A DNA stretch of 50,503 nucleotides from Roseibium sediminicola. GTDB lineage: Bacteria > Pseudomonadota > Alphaproteobacteria > Rhizobiales > Stappiaceae. Shown one piece after another: positions 1-8,479 of the stretch. The stretch covers positions 1 to 50,503 of the forward strand of contig NZ_JALNMJ010000033.1 of the NCBI RefSeq assembly GCF_023156505.1, read 5' to 3'. Numbering within the stretch: position 1 is the first letter of the stretch; every line of letters begins with the position of its first letter. Position numbers and translations under genes: made by a program. A model generated the notes under the pieces. It made no database searches, was not told the origin of the DNA, and saw nothing but the letters and a program-made list of their open reading frames with translations.

Positions 1-117
1 TTCGCAGATACAGTGTGTTGGCATCGGACCCCGCATCAGAACCTGATAACTCTCTGTTGCAAAAGAATGTTCTCAGATTCTTGGGGCCGATGCACCTAAT
101 GCTTTGAGAAATGCGGG
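1..117. other. non-coding left edge, possible insertion-sequence end
   Basis: This stretch has stops in the frame of the coding remnant that follows (TAA at 97-99) and no recognisable gene. Around 53-63 it contains CTGTTGCAAAA, which resembles the terminal motif of IS6-family elements. The stretch changes abruptly into Asn/Asp/Gly-rich coding sequence near 118. I read it as a possible end of a mobile element or a rearrangement joint that cut off the next gene. The family assignment is a guess from one short motif; it could equally be an unrelated intergenic sequence or an assembly edge. Confidence 0.25.
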
Positions 118-330
118 CTAGGCGACGGCAACTTCAACACCCGTGCCGGTGACGATGCGATTGTCGAAGGCGTTTCCGCTGCCGAAGCCAATGCCAGCAA
201 TGACACCGCGGCGTTCACCAACACCCTGGTCCAGGGCGAGAATATCCTTAACAACTCCATCGACCTGACGGTCGTCGGCGGTTCCATGGAGACCATCTCG
301 ACCGGCGAAGACCTGGGCAGCATCGGTTAA
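100..330 (+). pseudogene. 3' remnant of a repeat protein of the type I secretion locus
   Basis: The frame is open from 100 to the TAA at 328-330 but has no credible start: the preceding in-frame codon is a stop and the only ATG is near the end. The readable part is rich in Asn, Asp, Ala, Gly and Thr, and includes GENILNNSIDLTVVGG. The G-x-N-I-L-x-N element recurs as GGNTLNN, GGNILSN and DGNILYN in the 677-residue protein encoded 131 bases downstream, so the two are probably related. It ends in TISTGEDLGSIG, which could be a C-terminal secretion tail, but that is inference. I take it as a truncated gene whose 5' part is missing or lies beyond a rearrangement near 118. A short gene with an unrecognised alternative start is possible. 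Confidence 0.45.
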
Positions 331-461
331 GCAACCTGACAAAGAACACGGGCTGCGCGGGCGAAAACCTGCGCAGCCCGAGGCGGCCTCTATCGCGGCT
401 CGGCCAGATAATTAAGAAGGTCAGAGCCGTTCTCTGTGCTTGGGTTTTTATCGAGGTCTCA

Positions 462-2495
462 ATGTTTAATTATGACGATCTTTCAAGAGAAGCCGTCGCG
501 CATTTTGTCGGCTGTTTATATTTGTCCGTTGAAGATGCCCGGGCCCGAATTGAATATCTGGAGTTTCGGGCCGCGGAAGCGGCGGAGATGCAGATCGCAA
601 ACGCGATTTCGGCGAACGAGGTGCATCTCAAGGCTGGATACGACCTGCTGGACGTGCAGGCGGATGTCTTTCACGAATTCTCCCACCCGACGCTGAAGGC
701 GGATATTCCGGCGGCGCTCAAGCCATTCCCGGAATTCGATCTGCCGATGCGCGCGGCCCTGTATCACGCAGAGCCCGATTTCGGCCCTCTCTTCCTGTCA
801 TTGCCGAAGAGCTTTGCTTTCAGTGTCGTTTTCCAAAACGCGCCGGTTCTGCCGAACGCTGTCGGCGTTGTCATCAATTTCTCGAACGTTCTCAGCGACA
901 ACGATTATTTTTCAAACTCCGGCCTCGCGTTCGATTTCGCGTCGTTGGGACCGGGACTCGCTTCGGTCCACGCCACGTTGCTTGACTCGGGCGCACTTCA
1001 TGCTTTCGGAACACCCGATGGTCCGGCGACAGAATCGGCGCTGTCCGACATTGTCGAGACCTGGACCGCCAAAGCCGAGACCCTTCAACTGTCGGAACCG
1101 ATGGAGGGTCAGCAGGTTCTTGCAACGGGCGTCGAAACACAAAACACCTTCGTAAACGGCGAGCAGGTCGAGGAGCGTCCGGACTTCGCGGAAGTCCGAA
1201 AGACGGTGAAGGGATATGACGCCCCTGAAAGCGACGAGACCGGCGACGCGGGCATGAACGAACCCAAAAAGGCTTCCGGCGCCAGCGCCGAACAGTCGGG
1301 CTTTGAGGTAGATGGATTTCTTGAAATCGAGACCGGTGGCAACACGCTCAACAACGCAGCCGTGCTCGTGGACGTCTGGGGCAAGGCCGGTGTCATCACG
1401 GTTCTTGGCGACTATTACGACATCGATCTCATCAGCCAGACGAATGTGCGCATCGGCGGCTCCGGAGCGGCGTCCGCCGGAGCAGGGCAGCCGCCGGCCA
1501 TGGAAACAGCCGGACCGGTGCATAGCTTCAATCTTGCCTCGATGGAGGCAGGTGATACGGCGCTGCGTATGGACAATCCGGCCGGCGGCAACCCCATCAA
1601 CTGGGACATTACCTATCACGACGGTGACTTGACCTTCCTGAACTGGATTGTCCAGACCAACATCCTGACCGACAACGACACGGTCATCTACCAGGAGGAC
1701 GGATCCGGTACGGCGGTCCTGTCCGGCGGCAATATCCTCTCCAACACGCTGAGCCTTTCGCAGGTCAGCGATTTCTATGACCTGATCGTCATCGATGGCA
1801 ACTATTACAGCGCGAACATCATCACCCAGGCCAATGTGCTGATGGATCTTGACCGGCTATTTGCGGAGGGGAGCCCGCTGCCAGCCGAGACGCCCGGCGC
1901 GGCGGATCAGGTCGACAATCTGCTCTGGAACGATGCCTATATCGTTTCCAACTACCAGGCGACGGTCACCGGACTGGACGAAGCAACCGCGAACGGCCTT
2001 TCTGGGCGCGGAGACGGCGACCTTGACGGAGGTCTTCTCGAAACCGTCTACGGCGCATCAACAACACTCTATGACCAGGTCAACGTGCTGTACGTCAGCG
2101 GCAACGTTTTCGACGTTACCTATGTGGAACAGACCAACCTTCTTGCCGACAATGACAGCGTCGCCACCTTCGGTGTCGATATCGGCGACGACTCGGTGAC
2201 CATCAGCGACGACGGCAACATTCTCTACAACGCAGCGGTCATTCAGGAGGTCGGTGTCGACACCACCATCAGGGTGGCGGGCGAGACCTATTCCGAAGCG
2301 GTGCTCTATCAGGCCGAAATTATTTGCGGTGACGTCGATTATGCCGATGCCGGGTCCGGCGGGCTGGCGTCCGAAGCCGTCGTCTTTCTTGCCGATGGGA
2401 TGCTCCCGTTCGGCCAACAAGAAACAGAACAGGTCAGTCTTAATCAGGTCCCCGACGAGGTTTGCGTGGATCCGATGGCAACGCTGGTCGCATAG
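462..2495 (+). CDS. repeat protein encoded with a type I secretion system
   Basis: The protein has 677 residues and no N-terminal signal peptide. Residues 1-220 form a mixed domain I do not recognise. Residues 236-285 are a charged linker. From about 291 to 626 there are about five degenerate copies of a 40-45 residue unit. Each copy starts with G-x-N-x-L-x-N and ends with a strand pair and Q-x-N-x-L-x-D-x-D; clear copies are at 291-332, 422-464 and 584-626, with partial ones at 375-406 and 543-565. A half copy (FSNVLSDND) lies at 140-148. The protein is acidic and has very few Cys, as is common in type I secretion substrates, but I see no RTX nonapeptides (GGxGxDxUx). The start is the ATG preceded by GAGG (453-456). 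The exporter gene follows after 10 bases, so it is probably the substrate or a partner of that exporter. Confidence 0.7.
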   Translation: MFNYDDLSREAVAHFVGCLYLSVEDARARIEYLEFRAAEAAEMQIANAISANEVHLKAGYDLLDVQADVFHEFSHPTLKADIPAALKPFPEFDLPMRAALYHAEPDFGPLFLSLPKSFAFSVVFQNAPVLPNAVGVVINFSNVLSDNDYFSNSGLAFDFASLGPGLASVHATLLDSGALHAFGTPDGPATESALSDIVETWTAKAETLQLSEPMEGQQVLATGVETQNTFVNGEQVEERPDFAEVRKTVKGYDAPESDETGDAGMNEPKKASGASAEQSGFEVDGFLEIETGGNTLNNAAVLVDVWGKAGVITVLGDYYDIDLISQTNVRIGGSGAASAGAGQPPAMETAGPVHSFNLASMEAGDTALRMDNPAGGNPINWDITYHDGDLTFLNWIVQTNILTDNDTVIYQEDGSGTAVLSGGNILSNTLSLSQVSDFYDLIVIDGNYYSANIITQANVLMDLDRLFAEGSPLPAETPGAADQVDNLLWNDAYIVSNYQATVTGLDEATANGLSGRGDGDLDGGLLETVYGASTTLYDQVNVLYVSGNVFDVTYVEQTNLLADNDSVATFGVDIGDDSVTISDDGNILYNAAVIQEVGVDTTIRVAGETYSEAVLYQAEIICGDVDYADAGSGGLASEAVVFLADGMLPFGQQETEQVSLNQVPDEVCVDPMATLVA

Positions 2496-2505
2496 GGGGC
2501 GAAAG

Positions 2506-4428
2506 ATGGAGAATGCATATGAAGGCCACGGCTGGGGGGCACGTGACAAGCCGGCCGAGGCGAAGGTGGTTTCTCCGGATACGCGTGACACCGTAGCGAA
2601 GCCTGAAGGCCGCGCCTCTGCCGAGGGGCGGGTGTTCGACCGGTCGCGCCAGGATCGCCCGCCGGCGAACAACAACATCGGAGGCGGCGGGGGAGCGCCG
2701 CCGAAATTCCACAAACGATCCGGTCCGGTCGATTTTTCAAAAGCTCTGGACAAGGGGCTCGCGGCCGTACGGCGCAACATGATGATCGTGATGGTGTTTT
2801 CCTGTGTCATCAACGTGCTCGTGCTGGCGATCCCGGTGTATCTGTTTCAGATTTCAGACCGTGTGATGAGCAGCCGATCCATGGACACGCTCGTCATGCT
2901 GACTAGCGTCATTGTCGGCGCTGTGGTGCTGCAGGCCGCCTTTGACGCCATCCGGCGCTTCATCCTGATGCGCACGGCGGTGGAACTCGCTTCCCAGCTC
3001 GGGTCGCCGATCCTGGCGGCCGCGGCGCGAGCCTCGCTGAACAGCAACGGCAAGGAATTCCAGACGCTGAACGATCTCCAGCAGCTGCGCGGTTTCCTGG
3101 TTTCCGGCACGCTGATGTCCTTCCTGGACGGTCCGTTCGCACCGCTGTTCCTGGTGGCGATCTACCTGATCCACCCGCATCTCGGCATGATCGTTGCCGG
3201 GACCTGTGCGGTGCTGCTGGTGATCGCTCTGATCAACCAGAAGGCAACATCGGGTCTTTTCGGCGACGCGAACCAAAACCTCAGCAAGGCCAACCTGCAT
3301 CTCGATGCGATGTCTCGTAACTCCCAGATCATCAACGCGCTGGCGATGATCCCGGAGGCCGTGCATCTGTGGGGGCGCGACACGGCCGCCTCGCTCAAGG
3401 CGCAGGTGCATGCGCAGGACCGGAACATCGTGTTTGCGTCCCTGACTAAGGCGGTCCGCCTTTTGACCCAGGTTGCCATGCTCGGCTGGGGTACGTTCCT
3501 GGCGCTCCAGGGCGAGCTGACAGGTGGCATGGTGATCGCCGCCTCGATCATCGGCGGACGGGCGCTTGCGCCGATCGAAGGGGCGATCGAGGGCTGGAAC
3601 CAGTTCTTGCTGTCCCGCAGCGCCTATGGCCGGATTTCGAGCCTGCTCAAATCGTCGCCCCTGAACACAGAGCGGCTGGTTCTGCCCAAGCCGCAAGGGC
3701 GCCTTGACGTCGAGCGCCTGCTTTATGTTCCGCAAGGAACGAAACGGGTCGTCCTCAACAGCGTCACGTTCTCCCTGAAGGCGGGCGACTCGCTTGCGAT
3801 CATCGGCAATTCCGGGGCGGGCAAGACGACGCTCGGCAAGATGCTGGTCGGCTCTATCCTGCCGACCTCCGGGGCGGTGCGGCTCGACCTGATGGACCTG
3901 CGCAACTGGAACCAGAGGCAGCTTGGCGAGAATATCGGCTATCTGCCCCAGGACGTTCAGCTGTTTCCCGGCACAATCAAGCAGAACATTGCCCGCATGC
4001 GGGAAGACGCCACGGACGAGCAGATCTACGAGGCGGCCTGTCTGGCGGATGTGCACAGCATGATTTCCGAATTGCCCCATGGCTACGAGACCTTTGTCGC
4101 TTCGGATGGCGCGCCGTTGTCCGGTGGTCAGAAACAGAGGATCGCACTCGCGCGGGCCTTCTTCGGCAGTCCGCGTTTCGTGGTCCTGGACGAGCCCAAC
4201 TCCAATCTGGATACCAACGGAGACGAAGCACTGGCGCGCGCCATGGCGCACGCCAAGGAGCAGGGGATCACGGTGGTCGCCGTTACCCAGAAGCCGTCTC
4301 TCCTGAAATGTGTCGACCGGGTCCTGCTTCTGGCGGATGGGGGCATCAGCATGTACGGCGCCCGCAATGAGGTGCTGGAGGCGCTCGCCGAGCGGCGCAA
4401 GCAGAAAAACATTCCGCAGAATGGGTGA
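2506..4428 (+). CDS. type I secretion ABC transporter (permease fused to ATPase)
   Basis: This is a 640-residue PrtD/HlyB-type inner-membrane exporter without a C39 peptidase domain. Residues 1-85 are polar and Gly/Pro-rich. The membrane domain spans about 90-390, beginning with a hydrophobic helix around VFSCVINVLVLAIPVYLF. The ATPase domain shows Walker A GNSGAGKTT (434-442), Q-loop GYLPQDVQLF, signature LSGGQKQR and Walker B VVLDEP (D562, E563). The usual H-loop histidine is replaced by glutamine in VTQKPS (Q595). I chose ATG 2506 because it follows the 677-residue gene by 10 bases with an AGGGGG ribosome site; upstream in-frame ATGs lie inside that gene. It should work with the downstream HlyD adaptor and a TolC-type outer-membrane protein that is not encoded here. 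Confidence 0.92.
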   Translation: MENAYEGHGWGARDKPAEAKVVSPDTRDTVAKPEGRASAEGRVFDRSRQDRPPANNNIGGGGGAPPKFHKRSGPVDFSKALDKGLAAVRRNMMIVMVFSCVINVLVLAIPVYLFQISDRVMSSRSMDTLVMLTSVIVGAVVLQAAFDAIRRFILMRTAVELASQLGSPILAAAARASLNSNGKEFQTLNDLQQLRGFLVSGTLMSFLDGPFAPLFLVAIYLIHPHLGMIVAGTCAVLLVIALINQKATSGLFGDANQNLSKANLHLDAMSRNSQIINALAMIPEAVHLWGRDTAASLKAQVHAQDRNIVFASLTKAVRLLTQVAMLGWGTFLALQGELTGGMVIAASIIGGRALAPIEGAIEGWNQFLLSRSAYGRISSLLKSSPLNTERLVLPKPQGRLDVERLLYVPQGTKRVVLNSVTFSLKAGDSLAIIGNSGAGKTTLGKMLVGSILPTSGAVRLDLMDLRNWNQRQLGENIGYLPQDVQLFPGTIKQNIARMREDATDEQIYEAACLADVHSMISELPHGYETFVASDGAPLSGGQKQRIALARAFFGSPRFVVLDEPNSNLDTNGDEALARAMAHAKEQGITVVAVTQKPSLLKCVDRVLLLADGGISMYGARNEVLEALAERRKQKNIPQNG

Positions 4429-4437
4429 GGAAAAATC

Positions 4438-5775
4438 ATGAGCAGTATTGCACACGCTGAACAGGACGACTGGTTCGCAACCGTTCCCCGTTCCATTTTC
4501 ACGCACACGCTGATCGGAGTTTTTCTGCTGGTGTTCTGTGTTGGCGGATTTGCAGCCTGGGCGTTTTCAGCGCCCCTGGCAGCTGCCGTGATTGCCAGCG
4601 GCACCTTCGTCGCGACCGGGCAGAACAAGAAGGTCCAGCATTACGAAGGCGGCATCATCAAGGCGATCCTGGTGCAGGAAGGGGCACGGGTTCATGCGGG
4701 GGAGCCGATCGTCCAGCTTGACGAGACCGTTGCGTCGGCTAACGAACGTCAGTTGTGGCTCAAGCTGGCGCGACTTGAGGCAATCAACGCACGGCTTCGC
4801 GCGGAATATCTGAAACTGGATGAAGTCGTCTTTCCGGAAATTCTGAAAAACCACGCGGGCGACGAGGAGATCGCGACGATCCTGGCAGGGCAGAAACTCA
4901 ACTTCCTTGGATCGCGCACCAAACTGATGAGCGACATCAGCATTCTCGAGGGATCGATCCAGGGGATCAAGCACCGCCGCGAAAGCTATGCCGAACAACG
5001 AAGCTCCATGGTCAAGCAGCTTGAACTGTTGAGAGAGGAGCATGAAGGCAAGAAGCACCTTTTTGAGAAGGGGCTTGTGCTGAAGCCAACCTTGAATGCC
5101 ATGGAACGCGCGATCGCGGAAGCCGAGGGGCAGATCGGTCGCCTGAGTGCGCTGATGCGTGAGGCGGATTCCCAGATTTCACAGCACAAGGAGCAGGTCC
5201 GGCAGACCCAGGCGGCGTATCACGAGAAGGTGCTCGACGATTTGCAGACCATCGAGGCGGAGCTGGATTCTGCCCGGGAGCAGTCGCGCAAGGCGCGCAA
5301 CGTCCTGGAGCGGGCGGTGATTCAGGCCCCGGTTTCCGGAACCATCGTGAGGATGCACTACCACACCGCTGGCGGGGTGATCGAAAGCGGCAAAACGATT
5401 GTCGAGATCCTGCCGACGGACGCCCCCTTGATCATCGAGGCGCTGGTCGCACGAACCGATATCGACAGTGTGCATGTCGGCCAACCGGCCACGGTTCGCC
5501 TGTCGGCGCTCAATCAGCGAACGACCCCGGTCCTGAACGGCAAGGTTCAATATGTGTCCGCGGACGCGATCACCGACAACACGACCGGCATCGTGCGGGA
5601 GGTCTATGTTACGCGGATCGATATTGCACCGGGAGAACTTCGGCGTGTGAAGGACTTCGTACCGACGCCGGGCATGCCTGCGGAAATCATGATCCAGACG
5701 CATGAACGCACCTTCATGCAGTATCTGACCAAGCCGATTGCCGACAGCATGTCTCGCGCGTTCCGCGAAGAATAG
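4438..5775 (+). CDS. HlyD-family periplasmic adaptor of type I secretion
   Basis: The 445-residue protein has the layout of HlyD/PrtE adaptors. A short cytoplasmic N-terminus is followed by one membrane helix (about residues 23-45), then a lipoyl-like half motif (VQHYEGGIIKAILVQEG). Long coiled-coil hairpins span about 95-285, and a second lipoyl half and beta-barrel region follow (VIQAPVSGTIVRMHYHTAGG, then PGMPAEIMIQT near the C-terminus). It would bridge the ABC exporter and an outer-membrane TolC channel. The ATG lies 9 bases after the exporter stop, with GAGG overlapping that stop, so the two are translated together. Two hairpins follow the gene. Confidence 0.93.
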   Translation: MSSIAHAEQDDWFATVPRSIFTHTLIGVFLLVFCVGGFAAWAFSAPLAAAVIASGTFVATGQNKKVQHYEGGIIKAILVQEGARVHAGEPIVQLDETVASANERQLWLKLARLEAINARLRAEYLKLDEVVFPEILKNHAGDEEIATILAGQKLNFLGSRTKLMSDISILEGSIQGIKHRRESYAEQRSSMVKQLELLREEHEGKKHLFEKGLVLKPTLNAMERAIAEAEGQIGRLSALMREADSQISQHKEQVRQTQAAYHEKVLDDLQTIEAELDSAREQSRKARNVLERAVIQAPVSGTIVRMHYHTAGGVIESGKTIVEILPTDAPLIIEALVARTDIDSVHVGQPATVRLSALNQRTTPVLNGKVQYVSADAITDNTTGIVREVYVTRIDIAPGELRRVKDFVPTPGMPAEIMIQTHERTFMQYLTKPIADSMSRAFREE

Positions 5776-5850
5776 CTCCGCCAGAAGACCGTTCCGCCAC
5801 CGCTCCCGCGGGCTCCGTCGAAACCGGCAGCCCCTGGCCGTTCGCCCCGC

Positions 5851-5876
5851 ATTGCCTGAAGTGGCCTTCAGGCAAT
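5851..5876 (+). repeat. perfect hairpin without U-tract
   Basis: The arms ATTGCCTGAAG (5851-5861) and CTTCAGGCAAT (5866-5876) form an 11-bp perfect stem around a four-base loop. No T run follows, so it is not a standard intrinsic terminator. It sits directly upstream of one and may help stabilise the 3' end of the type I secretion mRNA. Confidence 0.6.
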
Positions 5877-5886
5877 GCCCAACTTG

Positions 5887-5920
5887 AGCCGGTTCGCTGT
5901 TTCGAACCGGCTTCTTTTTG
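5887..5920 (+). terminator. intrinsic terminator of the type I secretion operon
   Basis: A 10-bp perfect stem (AGCCGGTTCG at 5887-5896 and CGAACCGGCT at 5903-5912) with a six-base loop is followed by TCTTTTT. It lies 111 bases after the adaptor stop. It also stands between two convergent genes and may serve the minus-strand regulator less well, because the A-run on the other side is weak. Confidence 0.85.
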
Positions 5921-5990
5921 GAGTGGAACTTGCTACAGCGAGCAAGCGGTGTCTCGAAGGATCGGACCCTTGTTCCAGCGGCCCCGGTTC

Positions 5991-6587
5991 TCAACCCTTG
6001 CCGTAATTGATCGGCGTCGAGCTGACCCAGAGCTCCGCGGTGGTCTCGTCGCCGAGCACCTTGGAGTAATGCGGCTTGGCGGTGTCGTGGTGGATGCTGT
6101 CGCCCGGGGTCATGATGAAGACCTTGTCGCCGAGGTGATATTCCAGCGAGCCTTCGAGCAGGTAGCAGAACACTTCGCCCTCGTGCTGCATGTGTTCGGA
6201 GACATGGCCCGGCGGGCGGTGGATGATGCAGGGGTAGGTGAGGGCGCCTGGAAAGCCGGGGCCGAGCTTTTCGTAAAGCCGCTTCGCCTTGCCGAGCACA
6301 TAGGTCTGGCGGTTGTCCCTGGAGACAAATTCCGAATAGGGTTCGGGCACCTTGATCAGCTGTTCCAGGCTGGTCTGAAGCGCACCGGCGATCCGCTGGA
6401 ACGAGGACAGGGACGGCGAGGAAATGCCGCGTTCCACCTGGGACAGAAAGCCGATGGTCAGATTGGTCGCCTTGGCGACATCGTCCAGCGTCATGCCAAG
6501 CGCCTTGCGCCGCTGGCGGATAACCGCCCCGTAATTGGGCGTGTCCTGCTCCGCCTGGCTGGTCTCTGTCGGCCCGCTCAATGTCAT
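5991..6587 (-). CDS. XRE-family regulator with C-terminal cupin domain
   Basis: This 198-residue cytoplasmic DNA-binding protein has an XRE helix-turn-helix at about residues 20-75 (IRQRRKALGMTLDDVAKATNLTIGFLSQVERG) and a cupin at about 110-190 (HEGEVFCYLLEGSLEYHLGD and PGDSIHHD). The cupin usually senses a small ligand in this family. It is transcribed away from the peptide ABC operon that starts at 6872, with an AT-rich gap between, so it most likely controls that operon and itself. The ligand cannot be read from sequence; an amino acid or peptide is a guess from the neighbours. The start is the ATG giving MTLSGPTET. Confidence 0.88.
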   Translation of the reverse strand: MTLSGPTETSQAEQDTPNYGAVIRQRRKALGMTLDDVAKATNLTIGFLSQVERGISSPSLSSFQRIAGALQTSLEQLIKVPEPYSEFVSRDNRQTYVLGKAKRLYEKLGPGFPGALTYPCIIHRPPGHVSEHMQHEGEVFCYLLEGSLEYHLGDKVFIMTPGDSIHHDTAKPHYSKVLGDETTAELWVSSTPINYGKG

Positions 6588-6871
6588 TCGCTCCTCCGTT
6601 CCGGCGTCTTCTTATAACGGTCAAGGTCGAAGAAGGCCAGCGTCTGTCAGACGGCTAAATTTATCAATACTAAAAATTTTTTTAGTGAAGTTTTTGCGCG
6701 ATGAATTTGGATATGAGTACAGAAAAACAATGACATAACTCGATTTAGGAATTTTAGTTATTTCTAAAAAATACCTCAAAATAAAAGTCAGACTAAAAAA
6801 ATGTGTTGCGACTGAAGTGGCTTTCGATAAGCTCCGAGGCCTCTTGAAAGGTGCATCTGGGAGGACACACC
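6588..6871. promoter_or_regulatory. AT-rich divergent control region with dyad
   Basis: This 284-base gap between the XRE-cupin regulator and the peptide operon is far more AT-rich than its surroundings, especially 6650-6810. It contains an inverted repeat, ACTAAAAA (6669-6676) and TTTTTAGT (6679-6686), separated by two bases. A further ACTAAAAA occurs at 6794-6801. These are plausible regulator sites. I could not fix a -10/-35 pair with confidence. A GGGAGGA ribosome site precedes the ATG at 6872. Confidence 0.5.
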
Positions 6872-8470
6872 ATGAAGGCTGCAGCCCTAGCCGCCGTGCT
6901 GGCATTGAGCACGTCACTGACCGCATTTCCCTATCAATCCGCCGAAGCCGTCGAGCGCGGCGGCACGTTGAATTTCGCCCGCTATGACGGATCGAAGCTG
7001 GTCGATCCGATCTATGCCGACCGCAATCCGGATATCTGGATGGTCGGCAGCCTGTTTTCGACGCTTCTGGAAACCGACCCGGACAGTGGCGAGCTGGTCG
7101 GCGGCCTTGCCGAGAGCTACGAGGTCGCCGCGGACGGCAAGACCATCACGCTTCAGCTGCGCGACGGCCTGAAATTTTCAGACGGCAGCGCGCTCACGGG
7201 CGAGGATGTCGTGTTCTCGCTGGGCCGTGCGCGCAATCCGGATCTCGGTCCCTGGTCGGGCCTGCTGTCGGCAATTTCAGATGTGACGGCCGATGGACGC
7301 GCCATCACCATCACCCTGGACAATCCCGATCCGGCACTCCTGTCCATGCTGGCGACCTTCAACACCGCGATCGTCTCCAAGGCGGCTTTCGACGCAGCGT
7401 CCGGCGAGACGGATCAGGAAAAATCAGCGGCCATCTTTGCCGCGGGCAGCCCGGGCGTCGGCTCCGGCCCGTTCTTCCTGAGCGGATTTGAGCAGGGTTC
7501 GACCATGGCCTTCAGCGCCAATCCGCACTACTGGAAGGAAGGCGAGGACGGCAAGCCGCTTCCCTATATCGATGGCGTGAATTTCGAAGTCATCCCGGAT
7601 GACGCGACGCGCGTTCTGAAGCTCTCCGCCGGCGAAGTGGACATTGCGGAATTCATCCCGTTCTCGCGGGTCAAGGAACTCGACGCCGATCCGGCGATCA
7701 ACATGTACCTTTTCCCGTCGACCCGGATCATCTATTCGCCGATCAACACACGTGAAACCCGCGCGGACGGATCGCCGAACCCGCTCGCCGACAAGCGTGT
7801 GCGCCAGGCGCTCAACTACGCGACCCACAAGGACGCGCTGATCCAGCTGATCCTGCAGGGCGCCGGCAAGCCGATGTCCTCGCCGGTGATGTCGTCCGCG
7901 ACCCGGCTCGCCGTCGACATGAGCCCGCTTTACGGCTTCGATCTCGAAAAGGCCAAAGCTCTGATCGAAGAGGCCGGACTGGAACCGGGTACGGAAATCA
8001 CGTTGACCACGCTGGCCGGCTCGGCGGACGATGCCACGATTTTCGCGGCCCTGCAGCAGATGTGGCAGCCGCTCGGCATCAATCTCGTCGCCGAACAGGT
8101 GGACGGCGCGACCCGCGGCGCGAAGAACCGGTCCGGTGAATTCGACATCCACACCTATGGCTGGGTCGACGATGTCAACGATCCGAGCCAGGTGACCGGC
8201 TGGCTGGGCTATTACCCGACCCGCAAGGCGGTCGGCACCGGCTGGAACAATGCCGAGTTCAACGCGCTTTACGAGGCCTCCTCCACGGAAATGGATCCGG
8301 AAAAGCGCGCTGATCAATACCGGCAGATGCAGGAGATCTACGCCGAGGCGGCGCCGCTCCTGTTCATGTACGAGACCCCGTTCGCGGTGGCCGTTTCGGG
8401 CAAGGTGGATGGCTACATTCAGACCCCGCTCGGCAACAACATCTTCGAAAACGTCTCGCTGGAGCGCTGA
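6872..8470 (+). CDS. peptide ABC transporter substrate-binding protein (family 5)
   Basis: The 532-residue exported protein is of the DppA/OppA type. It has a signal peptide of about 26 residues (MKAAALAAVLALSTSLTAFPYQSAEA). The mature part begins with RGGTLNFARYDGSKLVDP and carries typical family features: a GLAESYEVAADGKTITLQLRDGLKFSDG block, GSGPFFL, and KRVRQALNYATHKD. It binds a peptide-like ligand in the periplasm and hands it to the two permeases downstream. I prefer ATG 6872 over one seven codons upstream because GGGAGGA precedes it at the right distance and it begins the signal peptide. A 92-base gap with a stable hairpin separates it from the permease genes. Confidence 0.93.
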   Translation: MKAAALAAVLALSTSLTAFPYQSAEAVERGGTLNFARYDGSKLVDPIYADRNPDIWMVGSLFSTLLETDPDSGELVGGLAESYEVAADGKTITLQLRDGLKFSDGSALTGEDVVFSLGRARNPDLGPWSGLLSAISDVTADGRAITITLDNPDPALLSMLATFNTAIVSKAAFDAASGETDQEKSAAIFAAGSPGVGSGPFFLSGFEQGSTMAFSANPHYWKEGEDGKPLPYIDGVNFEVIPDDATRVLKLSAGEVDIAEFIPFSRVKELDADPAINMYLFPSTRIIYSPINTRETRADGSPNPLADKRVRQALNYATHKDALIQLILQGAGKPMSSPVMSSATRLAVDMSPLYGFDLEKAKALIEEAGLEPGTEITLTTLAGSADDATIFAALQQMWQPLGINLVAEQVDGATRGAKNRSGEFDIHTYGWVDDVNDPSQVTGWLGYYPTRKAVGTGWNNAEFNALYEASSTEMDPEKRADQYRQMQEIYAEAAPLLFMYETPFAVAVSGKVDGYIQTPLGNNIFENVSLER

Positions 8471-8479
8471 TCAAGCTCT

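Noticed and set aside
2254..2505. N-terminal extension of the type I exporter reaching into the 677-residue gene
   Set aside because: It would overlap the upstream gene by over 240 bases. The ATG at 2506 has a ribosome site and natural operon spacing.
2854..4506. A 550-codon open frame opposite the type I exporter
   Set aside because: The plus strand has full ABC exporter motifs and operon spacing; the antisense product is His/Arg/Gln-rich with no recognisable feature.
5851..5876. First hairpin after the HlyD gene as the transcription terminator
   Set aside because: The stem is perfect but no U-tract follows; the second hairpin at 5887 has one and is the better terminator.
5179..6624. A long minus-strand frame running from upstream of the XRE-cupin start into the HlyD gene
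   Set aside because: It shifts out of the XRE-cupin frame and runs antisense to the HlyD adaptor. The 198-residue regulator explains this region with recognisable helix-turn-helix and cupin domains.
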